From Emydura subglobosa (Eukaryota; Chordata; Testudines; Chelidae), in contig ML679961.1 of assembly GCA_007922225.1 (NCBI GenBank), forward strand, positions 70,598,890-70,662,889: a stretch of DNA of 64,000 bases. The letters are read 5' to 3'. Below are positions 34,331-47,289 of the stretch, in pieces. The notes under the pieces were generated by a model. The model searched no databases and was not told the DNA's origin. It saw nothing but the letters and a program-made list of their open reading frames with translations. Within the stretch, counting starts at the first letter, position 1. Each line of letters opens with the position of its first letter. The position numbers and the translations under genes were made by a program.

Positions 34331-34556
34331 GCCGTGGGGGAGGTCTAGGTTGGATATTAGGAAAACCTTTTTCTTTAAGAGAGTGGTGAAGCATTGGAAT
34401 GGGATACCTAGGGAGGTGGTGGAATCTCAATCCTTAGCGGTCTTGATAAAATTCTGGCTGGGATGATTTAGTTGGGGTTGGTCCTGCTTTGAGCTGGAGG
34501 TTGGACTAGGTGACCTCCTGAGGTCCCTTCCAACCCTAATAGTCTATGATTCTATG
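34331..34556 (+). mobile_element. CR1 LINE 3' end nested in the DIRS element
   Basis: The segment runs from GTGGGGGAGGTCTAGGTTGG through GAAGCATTGGAATGGGATAC and GGAGGTGGTGGAATCTC to TTGGACTAGGTGACCTCCTG, and ends in the CR1 tail TCTATGATTCTATG. The tail of repeated ATTCTATG units is diagnostic of CR1, and the frame encodes the end of ORF2 (VVKHWNGIPREVVESQSLAV). It is opposite to and interrupts the DIRS reverse transcriptase to RNase H region, so it arrived later. It is severely 5'-truncated, as is usual for CR1. Confidence 0.9.
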
Positions 34557-35157
34557 GAGGGAGAGGCACTGGTGGAGATAAGTGTGAGCGCAGCGGCTGA
34601 GTTGTGCAATGAGCTCACTGGCACGTATGAGGGTCGACTTTTCCTCATTGGCGTAGATCCCCAGGCTTGCGAGGAGTCCTAGGGTGCAGATGGTGGTTGA
34701 GAGATGTTCCCAGGACAGCGCGACTAGTAGCCAGTCGTCCAGATACAAGAACAATGAGTGGCCGAGACATCTCATATAGGCCAACGCTATTGCAAAGACC
34801 TTAACAAAGAAGTGTGGAGTAGTGGCTATGCCAAATGGCAGAACTCAGAACTGATAGTGTGAATGGCCTACCATGAAGTGAAGGAATTTGCGCTGGGCGG
34901 GATGTATGTCTACATGAAAATAGGCATCTTTCATACTGAAAGCCATGAACCAGGCTCTGGGGGGGAGGGTGACCATGTGGAATTGGAACTTGCAAATGAA
35001 GTGGTTTAGAGCCCAGAGGTCTAAAATGGGGCGAAGGCTGCCACCATTCTTTGATGTGAGGAAACAGAGGGAGTAAAAACCACATCCATAATATTGATGT
35101 GGAACACATTTTATTGTGCTCTTCCGGAGGAGGAGGTTTGCTTCCATCACAACACAA
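34557..35157 (-). pseudogene. DIRS reverse transcriptase remnant
   Basis: The minus strand carries YYGCGFYSLCFLTSKNGGSL, RPILDLWALNHFICKFQ (about 35090-34990), MKDAYFHVDIHPAQRKFLHF (about 34935-34870), a frame change, and then LFLYLDDWLLVA with the catalytic-site motif LDDW (Asp-Asp at 34734-34739). 'KxGG.RPILDLxALN', 'L.DAYFHIPI...RR.LRF' and '.YLDDWL' are the fingers and palm of DIRS-type reverse transcriptases; the LDDW form distinguishes them from Gypsy (YxDD with different flanks). A stop follows the palm motif soon after. It is a pseudogene. Confidence 0.85.
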
Positions 35158-35159
35158 TC

Positions 35160-37331
35160 TCCTCCAAGAGGATTTCCTGTTGCCCCACGGGGAGGGGCTG
35201 ACAAGGGGAAAAGGAAAGAAACTCTATGAGATATCCCCAGTGTACGATGTTCAAAACTACGATCAGTGGTAATCTTGCTCCAGTTGAGGGCAAATTGACC
35301 AAGACGGCCCCTGAAGATAACTGGAGAGATTGCATGAGAAGGGGAGGGTGGTTCTTGGGTCTTGAGGGAGGAGTCAAAATGGGTGTTTGGACGGGTGTTG
35401 TGGGAAAGAAGAAGCAGCGGATGAGGTAGTGGCAGCAGAGGATTGCGGCCGTTGCAAGCGTTGATGTCGATGTGGTTGATCCTGTTGGCATGGAGGGTAA
35501 GCTTGGTAGGCAACCCAGGCAGAGTACTAGGGGTAGAAAGAGGACCAGTACTGGCACCGAGTTGGGGCTGGTGTGCAAAGGCCCAAGGACCGCACAGTGA
35601 CGCAAGAGTCCTTAAGTGAGTGTAGGCTTTCATCAGTTTTATCACTAAAGAGTTTTTGGTTATCAAAGGGGAGGTCCTCAAATATGGTCTGGACCTCCTT
35701 TGGGAACCCCAATGTCTGTAACCAAGAGTCCCTGTGTAGTACCACCCTGAGGCCAAGGAGTGAGATGCCTTGTCCGCCACGTCTACTGTGGCCTGGAGGG
35801 TGACTTTAGCTAACAACTTGTCTTCCTTGACCAGAGATTGAAACTCAGCCTATTTATCCTCCAGAAGAGAGTCTTGAAGTATAGCTTGGTAACTGGCTAT
35901 GCAGAATAGCAGGCCTGCCGAAATATAGACCTTACAGCCAATCAGGTCAAGTTCTTTGGCCTCTCGATCTGGGGAGGTGGACTTGAAGTGCCGTTGTGAA
36001 GCACACTCTGTTGATGCCTAACAAACTAATGAATTTGAAGGTGGGTGTGTAAACAGAAAATCTGTATCCTTTGCAGGGACAAAATATCTGTGTTCTGCCC
36101 TTTTAGGTGTAGGCACACAAGATGCAGGGGCATGCCAGATTGCCTGAGCTAATTGAAGCAGCACACTTTAAGAGTGGTGCGCAATGGTCCCGTCGTTTTT
36201 AGGATGTCCAGGAACTCGCCCTTTTACAGCTTCCACCAGTAGGTTAAGGTCCCTCGTTATGCGCCGGAGCAGGTTTTGGTATTGACCATGGTCATCCAGG
36301 GAAGAAAGGGATGACAGGATAAGTGCCTCATCTGAGGAGGAAGACATTCTCATTGGAATTGGTGGTTCCATCGGTTCTGGTGATGCCGACAATGCAGCAT
36401 CTCAGATTTCCTCTTAATCCGAGGGAGGAGCTATATAAACCGGGGAAGGGCAATGTTGAGTTGGCAGTGGTGCCCCACAACCACAGTATGGGTCCCAATG
36501 ATGCCAATAGATCCAAGCTTGTGGATCCACCGGTGCCGGTGGACCATAATGGTACCATAGCCATGCATCGGTGGGAGGGCCATACATTAGTATGTAGGGC
36601 AGGCATTGCTATTCCGGGCTGTAGGATTGTGCTGGTGAAAAGGCGGGCTCCTGTTCCAAAGACCACTCTAAGTCGGAAGGTGGTCCAGAAATGGTGGTGC
36701 CATTGAAATGGCTGGAGGCAGTGTGGAGCAGCTCTGCAAAGCTGTGCTCACTTGCTGCTCTGACATTGCAAAGAGGCTCAGGGCAGTGGCTCAACAGGAG
36801 TGGTTCATCCACCGGTGATGGAGGGCTTATGGTTCCTGGTGATCTGGGATGTGGTGGGAAACCAGAATATGGAAGAAGCAGCTCAGCCCTAGGTGTCAGC
36901 AGAGATATGTGGCCAGGTGTGGGATCCTTGATTGTCTTGGTGGCATGGATGGAGCCGGGGTGGAGGCAGCAGTTCCACCATAGAAGTTGAAGATGACACT
37001 GGTTGGTTTCTATGGTGTTTAGACTTGTGCTCCATCCAAGACTTTTTGCGTGATGGGGCAGTCGAGTTCTCACCCACCTAGTCTGGCTCGGGGAGGCAAC
37101 GCTGCACTTTGAGGTGGTCCCTCTCAGGGATCCACCCTTGTGCCCATGTGTGTGCTTCCTATGACCATTGTGCTGGTTTGACAGTGCCGCCAGTACCACC
37201 CGTGGTGCCAGAGCCAAGGATGCCATTCTGTGTGGAGCTGGCAAAGCACTTACCAGTGGTGAGGCCGGACAATCCGGTGGATCCATCGGCATGCCATCCG
37301 AGTGCACATACGGGCGACCTGCTTCCTCCAT
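35160..37331 (-). pseudogene. DIRS gag-like region remnant
   Basis: The upstream part of the element, minus strand. At 36609-37331 is a 240-codon low-complexity frame rich in Pro, Ser and His, like the first part of DIRS gag. At 36168-36392 is a Ser/Asp-rich block ending LSSLDDHGQYQNLLRRITRD. At 35745-35527 are WLQTLGFPKEVQTIFEDLPF and LFSDKTDESLHSLKDSC, which I recognise as the C-terminal gag motif of turtle DIRS elements. Gag would form the particle in which reverse transcription occurs. Frames change several times between these blocks, so the gene is not expressible. Confidence 0.7.
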
Positions 37332-37589
37332 GAGATGTCTGGGGAGTCGGCGCTCCCGATCCTCATGAGTCCACGGTGGAAGGAGTGACAGATAGAGCAG
37401 CAGGCGACAACATGGTCTTCACCCAAGCACTCCTGAGCGGGTGGGATGCCCTGCATGCGGTAAATGGACAACTACTACTAAATTCCTAACTGCTAAAACT
37501 GTGCTTAACTATGCAAAAACTTTATACAATAATGCAAGGAAGGTTACCAATACAGAGATTGGAAGAGGGTTCCGACTCTGGCCATCTGG

Positions 37590-37743
37590 TGTTAAGAGGG
37601 AACTGGAGAGGTGTCGACCCACACAGCCCCATAAGACCTCGGAGACACCACATGGCCAATGCACGACGCACATTGCTACGAACAGTTCTGGCTCCAGTGC
37701 ATGGCGCACATGCACACCCACATTTGGAATCCACACAGGGACC
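37590..37743 (-). repeat. DIRS terminal inverted repeat, right copy
   Basis: This is the reverse complement of 31956-32113 with moderate divergence. Its outer extension to 37760 (TTGGAATCCACACAGGGACC, then AGCATGCAAAGAAGAAA) is reproduced in reverse orientation in the internal complementary region at 32224-32255. Confidence 0.8.
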
Positions 37744-37760
37744 AGCATGCAAAGAAGAAA

Positions 37761-40700
37761 CAAATTATCTCCTAAGTTTAACTGACCCACCAACAGCAGT
37801 CCACAATGAAACCGTCAACAACATGTAATTGATGATTCAGCCCAGTTGTTGAGCAGTGTGCATGCAACACACAACATATGGCAATACACAGCCACACTAG
37901 CCCAAGGAATTGCTAGCTAGAGCCATAAAGCAGATTTCCTACCCCTTGAACTATTAGACAAAAAGCTGAAAAAAAGGTGTACGTTGCCTTATTTAGAAAG
38001 ATCTTTGGCTCTTTACTTTGTTGGAGTGCTCCGAATATCATCACACATATCTCACTGTAGTAAGATGCCAACTCCCTATTCATAGCATGGGATTTATTGG
38101 GCAATTTCAATTCCCTTCTTCAGATTAAGGAGGAAAGGAGGTGCGTTTGCCACATTAACCAAAGGATCTATTTGCCCCTTGATATGCATGTATAACTTCC
38201 TATTACTGTTGCTGGGAATTATACACATGCTTCACGAAAGGAATATACCCCTTACTCCTTGCTCTTTCTACAGATTTTGCCAGGTTTCCCAGTTGCATAC
38301 AGACATTTTGGCTGGGATCCTCAAACCCAGGCCAGCATGGAAACTAATAAATTCATTGCATATGAAAATCAATTGAGTTCCTTGCAATCAGCACCATTCC
38401 AATGCACACCAAGTGAATGAGCAATGATGGGACACTTAAAATGAAATGGATTGATATGCATTTATAATTATGATCTGAAGAGCAGCAGAGATTGCCAAGA
38501 ATGATGGAGACAGAGCTTTGGCAGAGCTTTGGTTAGTTAATTGGAGGACTAATAGTCTTCATAATTTTAAAATACCAAATGAACATAACTCTCAGTACTT
38601 AAACTATTTATAAAAAGTGAAGCACATTCTCTTACTCTGTTCTAGATGGTGCCTATACTGATGTGAAAGCAAAATAGAGAAACCAAGTCTGAAATGTAAA
38701 GGTTAGTGACCATCCCAAATCTTCTGAATAAAACAATAGTGGATCAAAAAAATCCTCCATATTCAAATGGAGAAGTTTGATCATTCCAGACACAGGCATC
38801 ATTTCATTAAAAAAATAACAGTGTCAGAATTTTTTGGTATTTACCTTTTCTGAAGTTCTAAATACCCTTTTATTATTATTAATTATTATTATTATTAGTA
38901 GTAATATTAATAGTACTGCATTAGTAAGATTAATCCCTCCAGAAGCGTTCTAGGAGCCCCATGTAATACAGACAAAGTCTCTCCCCTAAAGAGATAATAA
39001 TTTAGAGTTAAGACGTGACATAAGAAACAAGGGTGAGAGCAACAGGGCAATGATGAAAGCTATACAAGTACTTCCAAAGACAGCTCTAGAGAGGGGAAGG
39101 AATAGGATGGGAACAGTTTCATACATGAGTTTATGCAGTGATTCAGGTAGTTGACGCATATTTCTTAGTGACCAAATGTTACTTATTTAACAGCTCTATC
39201 TGAAAGGTTTATCTACAGAAGTGCGCTTTTACGGTGGATTTAAATGAGGTAAGGATGGTGGGACTTGGCAAAAAAGTTTGTTAGAATGATGCGGTGAATG
39301 AAGTGGAATTGAGTTTGAGTTTGATTAGTAGGAGATGAACCAGCAAACACACCATAAAGTCCAAGCAGATTCACTGTAAATGTAGATTCACTTTAAATGG
39401 CCCCTGTATCTTACACCGTGACAAGCCAAGGAGACAGTGATCTTAAAGACAACTGCAATTGATTACAGCCACCTGGCCTGAATTAGGCAAGGGTACAATC
39501 CCTCTCAACAACAAGATTTACTACAGGTATTTCTAATTCCAGTCAAGAAAGAAAGTAAAATATTGATATAGATATAGATAACCATGACTGAAGCTTCATA
39601 AGTTTTCCAGGAAAATAAACTGGAGTTGATATATTTAGGCCCTTCCATCTTGGTATATTAAAACATATGAGTTATTGAATGCTCCCTTCTCCACTTTCCC
39701 TTAAAAGAGATGTCTAACGCAACCACTGGTGTAATATATGATGGGTCCAAACCAGACAGCAATGAGGTCTTTTGTACACAATAGGAGCATAGATTGGGTA
39801 CAACTGGCATAAAGACTTCCAGATTTGGCCCAGAAATGCTTTGGCATCCCTTAGGGTGACAGACACTATTGAGAGGTAAGATCAGTGCTGGTCAGTTTGC
39901 TGCTTTCCAAACACCCAGGTTGTTGTTTTGTTTTTTTTTTTTTTTAACCTGACCTTATTTTGAAAGTGTCTAATTTACTCCCCCCCCGTCCTTAATTCAT
40001 GGCACCTGCAAAAGGAAAATGAACATGGCTCCTTGGTAGGGTGGTTACCTTTTAATGCACAAATATTTCAGCAGAGGTTATTCTAGAATGTGTCCTGGTT
40101 TATCCTCTTATTTTCACAGGCACCTAATGATTGTCCTAATAGCTTCTCTCTCTCTGAAGTCGTAATAAGCTTATAAACGAACCCATTCAGCGCATATTAA
40201 AAAGCAAGGGATGCTCCTTTGATTATAGTCTTTGTGGAAATCTCTGATCATTTGTTTTGTTGTGCACAATAGCAATTAGGATGTGCTGCTGGGAGCCCAT
40301 TCAGCTGACAGGAGCTGTGGGTTTTGGAGACACCTCAGAGTGCCATGGCAACAAATTCACCTCCACTTTTTGGAGAATAAATCATGGGGATTCTTGCTGC
40401 CGTCAAGGCCAGCCAAGAACTTCCAGGAATTAAGAAATAAAAGGGGCCTAATTAAGCTGCTCCCGCAAAAGCCTTAACCATGTTTATGAAGTGACATGAC
40501 AAGCTGCGCACTGTAGCTCCCATAGATCAGGCGGCTGACGTTGAAGTGAACATAGGGCTTCCTTTGTTGTGCTGCTGCAATGCTGCATCCTCAGGGTTCA
40601 AGGCACCATCTGCTTCATTTAGTCTTGAGAGTGTGTCTTGAGTTTCTGCAGCCAAGTGACACCACTCCAGAGGGTGGTGCATCAATCTTAATGCTCAGAC

Positions 40701-41840
40701 ATAGCAGGCATCTATTGCACATCCCTGAGAAAGTTTGCTAAAGTGGCAGGAGGGCTGCTGCTGCACTCTAGCATGTGCCGAAGTAGCTGTAGGTTTCCCT
40801 TTTTTGAATGATGATAATGGGTTGGGTTCTGCTGGGACAGTGGCAACCTACTCCCTTTGCCACCGAAATATCCTCTTATTGCCCAATGCGCGGAGAAAGA
40901 ACTGCGTCTCCTCTTGGAAATGTCCTTACTCCTTATGTGCTTAAGGCCTGATCCAAATCCCAGTGGAGAGACTTCTATGGACTTTACTGGGCATTGGATC
41001 AGCCTCATAGGACTTGCCTTCATTCTGAAAAAAATGCGTATTCTCAACTCAATTAGCCAACATGAGGTAAAATCCTAGTGAAAACAAGACATTGCCCTAC
41101 TCATTAACTACTCATGTGAAGAATACACTTTTTCCTAGAGCAGACCAGGCCACAAAGAGGAACTATACCATCTCCCGGAAACATCCTTATACCTTAAGCA
41201 CAGAGTTTCTAAGCACGATTTAAGTGGACAGACACTGAGTGAAAGTCAATCCTATGTACAGGGTCAGCACAAGGCCTATGTATTTCTCAAGTGAGGACTA
41301 GATAGCGCATAGGGCTTCTGGTGGAGTTCTGCAAATGGGTGAATTTCACCCATAGAGAAGTCTCCTCTCAGAAAGCTAATGGGCTACACAGGCCACTTAT
41401 ACTTTTGGCTTTAAACAAACAAAAAAATCTCAGTGCTGAACAGAAAGATGAACACCATTTCTTCCCAAGGAGACTGGCTATGGGTTAAAGCACAATATAT
41501 CCTTTCAATCAGAGGCTTGCAAAATATTTCCCAGCACGGAGGTTTATACACTGCAGAAGTCAAGGGAGACTTTGTCCTTGCTCTGAGAAGCTCACAATCT
41601 TTAAAACAGTGTCTTCTTTTGTGTTTGGAAACTGCTTCAGAGTGAGCACTTTTTTTGGCTCTACTTTAATCTACATAACACACAACAACAGCAGAAACCT
41701 CCTCACTAGAAACATATAAAACCAGACTGGGAATAGCATAGGGCAAAGCCTGAACCAACATCAGTCATTAAAAACACATAAGAACAGGCATGGGCCAACA
41801 GAGCTGTATGGAGTTTCTTTTTAAAAAACTAAACAGAGAG
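37761..41840. other. Non-coding DNA, no gene seen
   Basis: About 4 kb without recognisable exons or bounded repeats. Details: a (TAT/TAA)n stretch at about 38870-38905, a GATATA run at about 39564-39580, a T15 run at about 39930-39945, and a C-rich run near 39980. The piece 40950-41005 ('cctgatccaaatcccagtgg') is old-repeat-like. Confidence 0.45.
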
Positions 41841-41867
41841 TGAGTGTGTGTGTGAGAGAGAGGGGTG

Positions 41868-41924
<57 letters not shown>

Positions 41925-41928
41925 TGTA
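41841..41928. repeat. Compound TG/GA microsatellite
   Basis: Alternating TGTGTG and GAGAGA blocks, with the longest TG tract about 16 units, followed by about 10 GA units. Length is likely polymorphic. It is non-coding. Confidence 0.95.
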
Positions 41929-42719
41929 AGGGGGGAATGCTCTGGATACAAATGAACTTTAAATTGCACAGTCTTTATTATTGTGTCATCTGCTAGGAGA
42001 TGAGCACTGGAAGCAGAGAATGCAAAGTACATCTAATTGAAATCAGCGTGAGCATGACTTGCCCCAAATGTAATTAATAATGGTTAGGGCATGATTTGAA
42101 ACATTACTCAGGAGGCAGCAAACATATCCATACAGCAGAAGAAACTCACTGTCACTGAATGGAAGTGGGAAGCCTTCCTCATTAGACCTGACACAAATGA
42201 GGACATAAACCAACTACTAATTGCCAGAGATTAGGAAGAAAGGGGCATGTGAGTCCATAAATGTCCATTATAAGGTTTCTTGCACTGTCTTGTGAAACAC
42301 CTAGCACTGGCCACTGTCAGAAACAGAATCTGGATCTTGGAGCTGTGGTCTGATCAAGTCTGACACTGCCTATGCTGCTGAATCCTCTACCGTGACCTGC
42401 ATTGGTTTCAGTTCTGGAAACATTTTTATGGAGAACAGCAATTTTTATGTAGCTATCGAGTTTAAAAACAGGACCTTCTGCAGGCCCCATAGGAGATATG
42501 ATTGAAAAGTTTCTCTGGGATCACACAGTCCAACCTTCACCTCAGTTAGGAAGGGCCTAAGTGACATGTGCTATGATCCATGTAATAGTGAAAGCTTTAA
42601 ATAGTTAATCTTTACCACCAGTGGAGCCTTAATCCCAGTTCAGTGATGTCTCTTTTCTTGCTCAACATGCAATTAGAAAGCAACTCTGCAATCTTCTAAA
42701 ACATTGTTTTTAATTTTTA
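41929..42719. other. Non-coding DNA, no gene seen
   Basis: AT-rich sequence; no exon or repeat family was recognised. Confidence 0.4.
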
Positions 42720-43332
42720 TAAGTATCAAAACCAGATTTGGAGGGCAACTGGCCAAAGCAGCCTAGGTTTAGGCTGAAGCGTATGGAGAGCAGCAGGATG
42801 TTCGTCATCCCACACCTGCATAACGATGCGGTCCCACCACTCAGTGCTTGTTTTACACGCTCAGGCGCCTGGGATTCCTGTTCCAGTTGGGAACTCACGA
42901 TATACTGCATGACCAGCCGCGATGCGTTCAGAACACTGACGGCAACAGTGGCAAGCAGTGCAGGATCCATCCTTTCAGATGGAGAGGGTGGGTGCATAGG
43001 AAACTGGAGCTATTGAAAAATGCTGCAAAGGAATTGGAAACCCATGGAATGACGGGATGGAAATCACTGCATCATGGGACATTGAGCCTGCACTCATGAT
43101 ACACTGCGATCCTCTCTGCCTTCCTCGGCTCCTAGCGGCACAAGCTGGAGAGTTGCATGATGGGATAGCTGCCCACAGTGCCTTGCTCTCAGAGTCAATG
43201 CTAGAGCACCAACTGTGGATGTGCTGTGGTGAGACAATGAGTGCGGTGTGGACAGGCACAAGCGTTGTAATTTGAGTGCTTTTTGATCATCACTGTAACT
43301 TGTGTCAACAACACTCTAGTGTAGACAAGACC
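42720..43332 (-). mobile_element. Harbinger transposon, 5' fragment with transposase exon 1
   Basis: On the minus strand it starts GGTCTTGTCTACACTAGAG, close to the Harbinger end GCCATGTCTACACTA. The leader includes the turtle Harbinger phrase 'gggcagctatcccatcatgc' (about 43180-43155), and then a short frame reads MDPALLATVAVSVLNASRLV and MQYIVSSQLEQESQ (42970-42870). That is the N-terminus of turtle Harbinger transposases. Homology stops at about 42725; no DDE domain follows, so the copy is truncated. It belongs to a different lineage or age class than the element at 7049-12235, where this exon could not be read. Confidence 0.65.
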
Positions 43333-43340
43333 TAGTAATA

Positions 43341-43503
43341 CAAGTAGACACTTGTTTGCAACAACACCTTGTAAGAGCAACCGCCGCTTATGAGCAACAT
43401 TTCCCCTACTGTGAGTTGTCTATGCTCCCCATAACAGCAACAGCCGCTTAGGAGCAACATAGCAAAAAGGCATTGATATGTTGCTACTAATGAGTGTCTA
43501 CTG
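43341..43503. mobile_element. Tc1/mariner-like MITE (163 bp)
   Basis: The left end CAAGTAGACACTTGTTTGCA and reversed right end CAGTAGACACTCATTAGTAG share an inverted AGTAGACACT core (exact 10 bp). TA dinucleotides flank both ends (43339-43340 and 43504-43505), as for Tc1/mariner. Inside, AGCAACCGCCGCTTATGAGC and AGCAACAGCCGCTTAGGAGC form a direct pair about 61 bp apart. No coding capacity. It lies 8 bp from the Harbinger fragment. Confidence 0.7.
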
Positions 43504-43505
43504 TA

Positions 43506-46500
43506 TTTGTTAAATGTTTTGAGATTTCTAGTGGAAAGCACTAGGGAAAAGCAAGGAAGCTCACGGAAGCATAGGATTCAAAACATGGATCAAAATAAGC
43601 TTTTCAAATGACTTTCAGTATAGTTTAGAGTGCCATAATACAATACAAGTTCATTCCTTCATACACACTGAATGACAAAAGGCTATAAATTGCAGCTGAT
43701 AAGTCAGGTGAAAAAATGGAGACATTCTACTTAAGCTCTGCTCACAATCCCAAAGCAACTCAGTTTCTGCTGACGTGATCAACATGGAAATAGTTAATAT
43801 TAACATTTAGAATTTGATTCTGAAAGCTCCCTGCTTGCAGAATTCACACTGAAGTCAACAGTAGCTCCTTTCACAGAAGGCTCACCAAATCACACCATTA
43901 AATCATCATTAGGTTCCAGAATTAATATTGTATTGCTATGAATTGTGTCACCGCAAACCACCTGCTCTCTGTATATGAAGGGCATGATGGAGCTGAGGTT
44001 TCTCATCATGTAGAGCCCTGGATGACTTTGGAGCAGATGCTCAGTTAGTAGGGGTGAGCTTCAGTGGCCTGGGAAAGCAGTCAAACATTTTGCTGAACTG
44101 TCTGAGGACCCTCTTCACAATCCTCTTGTATGGCATGGCCACACAATTCAAAGGGCAAACCAGAGCCTGGCAGGGGCCAGTGAGTGCTGTTACTGTAGGT
44201 TTGCAAGAACAGAGGAAGCCACAGGAGGGGAGTGGGGCCATGGCGTTGGAGTGGAACAGAACCTGTCAGGTCTCATTGGATTCCAGTAGTAAGAGAGTTG
44301 AGGAAAAGCAGGACCACGTGCCTTGGCAGTAAAGGAGCTGCTGCCACCCTGAGGGTTGAGAAGTATGTGAGGAGGAAAGGGGATCCTCATCCAAACCTGA
44401 AAGAAGGGTCTGGGCCTGATTTTCAACACAAGCTGTTGTTTGAGATTTCACTTTCATCGTTGGAGCCATTGCCTTCTTGCAAGCTATTAAGCTGAATCCA
44501 TCCAAAGCACTTAGCTTGTGCCCAGGGAAAGGTCCAGTGTAGGGTCTCCAAGGGTGACTGGCAAAAACAACATAGCTGTGAAACATTAATGTTCTGAAAG
44601 CAAACAATGTTTTCTTTTCACAGCCATGGCACGCATGTCCCTCTCTCCCCCTCAGATTGCATCTGTAAGTAGCAAAAGCCAAGCAGCAGTGTCAGGGCTA
44701 AAAGATGTTGGTTGTTGCAAGTGACCCTGGAAGGAGGGCCATGTGTATGCCAGATGTCACTGACCTGCTACTTTTCATCCAATGACTACATGCCAGCCAC
44801 CAGAGAAAGCACTACAGGGGGCTACAAGCCTGCCAGTTGTCCCTCAGTGGCAGCAAATTGCATTCGGTCCTCAAAGGGGTCAGCAGAAGTGTCCCAAGGG
44901 CACCAAGGGTCAAAGTTCAGGCTCTTGACTGCTAATAAAATCATGAAGGGTTGTTTCTGCTCTTAGAAAACACAGGGTGTGCAGCTGCTCTCTCAGAAGT
45001 AGCTCGGAAATGGGACCCAGCCTTTAAAACAAAATTGATTTTGTTAAGGATTTTAACTGTGCGCTCTCACTCAGCTCACTTTGAAAATGACAAACACTGA
45101 GAGAAAAACTCCTTTTAGTTGAGAGGCCATTCCAATATTCACTCCCATCCCCTGAGAGAGCTGGCCTGACTTTAACTTTTGGGTGACCCACATGAACTGC
45201 TACTCTGGACACCAGATTCATTTCTTATTAATTAGCCCTAAAAATAATTTTGCTCTGCTTCTGCTTATCAGCACCACCCTTATTCTACATTAAGAATCCA
45301 ATTTAATCTCCACTACTGTAAATAGCAAAACCAAGTGCTATAGTGATGAGTGTGCTGCAACTAAGACTAGACGACAGAATATTATCTACTGTATACTGAA
45401 GATATACAGATAGACTCTGTTGAGTGCTGTACAATGGTGGCTGTAGTTTAATGAGCCTACTCATTTCTATCCACTGTTTCCAATGTGCCCCTCACTCGTT
45501 GACTGGTATCTGCTCACAAAGAGGGGGGGATGGCCCTGGGCTTCATTGTAAAACTCTGTGAGGCACACCTGGCTTGCAGGCTGTGCTGTCCACTTTGACA
45601 CTGTGTGTTTCTACTCACAACGGCTGAGCATGTGTAGGTGACAGAGATAATGTCCACTCTTTCAGCCTGATCAGCCCCGAGAGGACTGAAGAATTAAGAG
45701 ATGGGGCATTTCTAAGGAGAGCTGTGCAGCTGGTGAAAACAGTGCAGGCTCTTCTTGCCCTGACTAAGCCATCATGATTCCCAGACACGAGCTTTCCTGC
45801 ATGTCTCCCCCTCACTAACTCACAGCTATAAAGGTATGTTTTCTCCCACGCTGATACCTCTTAATTTCCCTCTTCTGCAATGCAACGTCTTTACATCATT
45901 AGCCACATCACATACTATGCATGTTACACAAACAATCTAGTGCCTTATACTATTAAACTCTGTAAAGTGTACCATACAAAGACACACTGGCATTGTATTC
46001 TAGGAACAACTGCTTTTGCTCAAAGATACCCAAAAGAACGGGGAGCTGAGTGTCCTCTGCTGAGTGCTTTAGCTCTATTCAAATCCAACAGAGCAAGTGG
46101 AAGAATAATGGCTGATACCCACGTGAGGCTTAAATTCTAGCTCTTTCTTTTTGACACAATGTAAAATATCCTGCCTGAAAACATCAGCTACCATCATGAA
46201 AAACTGGTGTTTACAGGTTGTTTTCCAGATCATGTGACAGAAAGGGACTCCTCATGTGATGTTATCTATCCACAGATTTAAGCCAAAACCAGCAGCAAAG
46301 GCAAACAACCCCAGTTTTGAGCCAAAATTTCTCTGCCATGTCTCACACCATTCAGGACTTCGGTGCTGCAGATGGACTCACTAACTGCAACGTGTTTCAG
46401 AGCAGCATCCTTCTGGCACAGCAACCAAGTCATAGGCAAACAAGTAACTACAGAACTTACCTGTGTCTGCTAGAGAACTCATTTGTGTGGAATACTGTAA

Positions 46501-47286
46501 TGCTGCTTAGCCCCATACCAAAGACCCAGAATAATTATTTTCACACCACTTAAGTCCCTACTGTTGGTTCAATGATTCTGAAACTGGTCCCATCTTCAAA
46601 TTACAGCTGGGGTGTTATTTTGCCACCAAATTGGTTCAAACCCCTGAAAAAATAGGAGCCTGACAATTTTTCCCACTCCACATTGGAGATCATTTTGTTT
46701 TATTTATGCTCTTGTTCAGCAGTTAGGCAGGAAAGGAACGGCTGCAGCAACAGTGAGTATTATATCAGCAATTACTCTACCAATTGAATCCATTGTAACT
46801 AAGCTCTCCACTCTGCAGCTCTTTGGTTGAACACTGAAATGTCTGTCTCAAATGTTTTTTACATCTATGTGTATTTTAATTTGGGGTGGATTTAGTTTAT
46901 AAATATCCTACTAAATTTAAAGACAACAAAGGTGGGATTTTAAGTTTATGAAGCCAGCTCCAAGTCGCCATCCAAGGTATATTATTACCTTTGCACTGTT
47001 TAGAGACTTATATTGAGTCACCCATTTTAAAATATTTTACAGCCGCACTGTAGTGGCTTATAAAAACAAGGGGATTTGCCTGGGGCCAGAGGTGCTTAAC
47101 CTCAGTGGCTCTGACAACATCTACCCTCAGATTGTATTTCACTTTCCCAACCACACAAGAGCAAGGCCTCATTAGAAATCATCTGTCCTGTTTCAAGAGA
47201 CGCTGCATTTTCCTAGTTTAAATTAAAAATGAAAAAACACAATAGCTGTGTTCCCTTCATTGAACTGACTTTTCTCCTACTGTATC
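43506..47286. other. Non-coding DNA, no gene seen
   Basis: About 3.8 kb with no exon recognised. The 43980-44960 stretch is comparatively GC-rich and has several 65-140 codon frames on both strands, but none shows a domain, splice signals in a sensible pattern, or a repeat family known to me. Confidence 0.4.
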
Positions 47287-47289
47287 TTA

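Larger units (their letters stand above)
31911..37760 (-). mobile_element. DIRS-type retrotransposon, nearly complete, dead
   Basis: DIRS elements copy through RNA and integrate as circles using a tyrosine recombinase, so they lack LTRs and target duplications. Reading the minus strand, this copy has a 5' inverted end (37743 to 37590), gag (about 37331-35527), reverse transcriptase (about 35160-34536), RNase H (about 34330-33500), tyrosine recombinase (about 33290-32790), an internal complementary region (about 32265-32180) and a 3' inverted end (about 32113 to 31911). The inverted ends match over about 155 bp: TTATGAGGTTG near 32070 pairs with a CCCCATAAGACC stretch near 37627. The genes contain many stops and frameshifts, and a CR1 fragment interrupts it at 34331-34556. 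Confidence 0.88.

Noticed and set aside
36323..36706. 127-codon plus-strand frame
   Set aside because: Antisense to the DIRS gag region; low complexity.
43980..44960. Group of open frames on both strands
   Set aside because: I could not match them to any domain or repeat; without a database search I will not call a gene.
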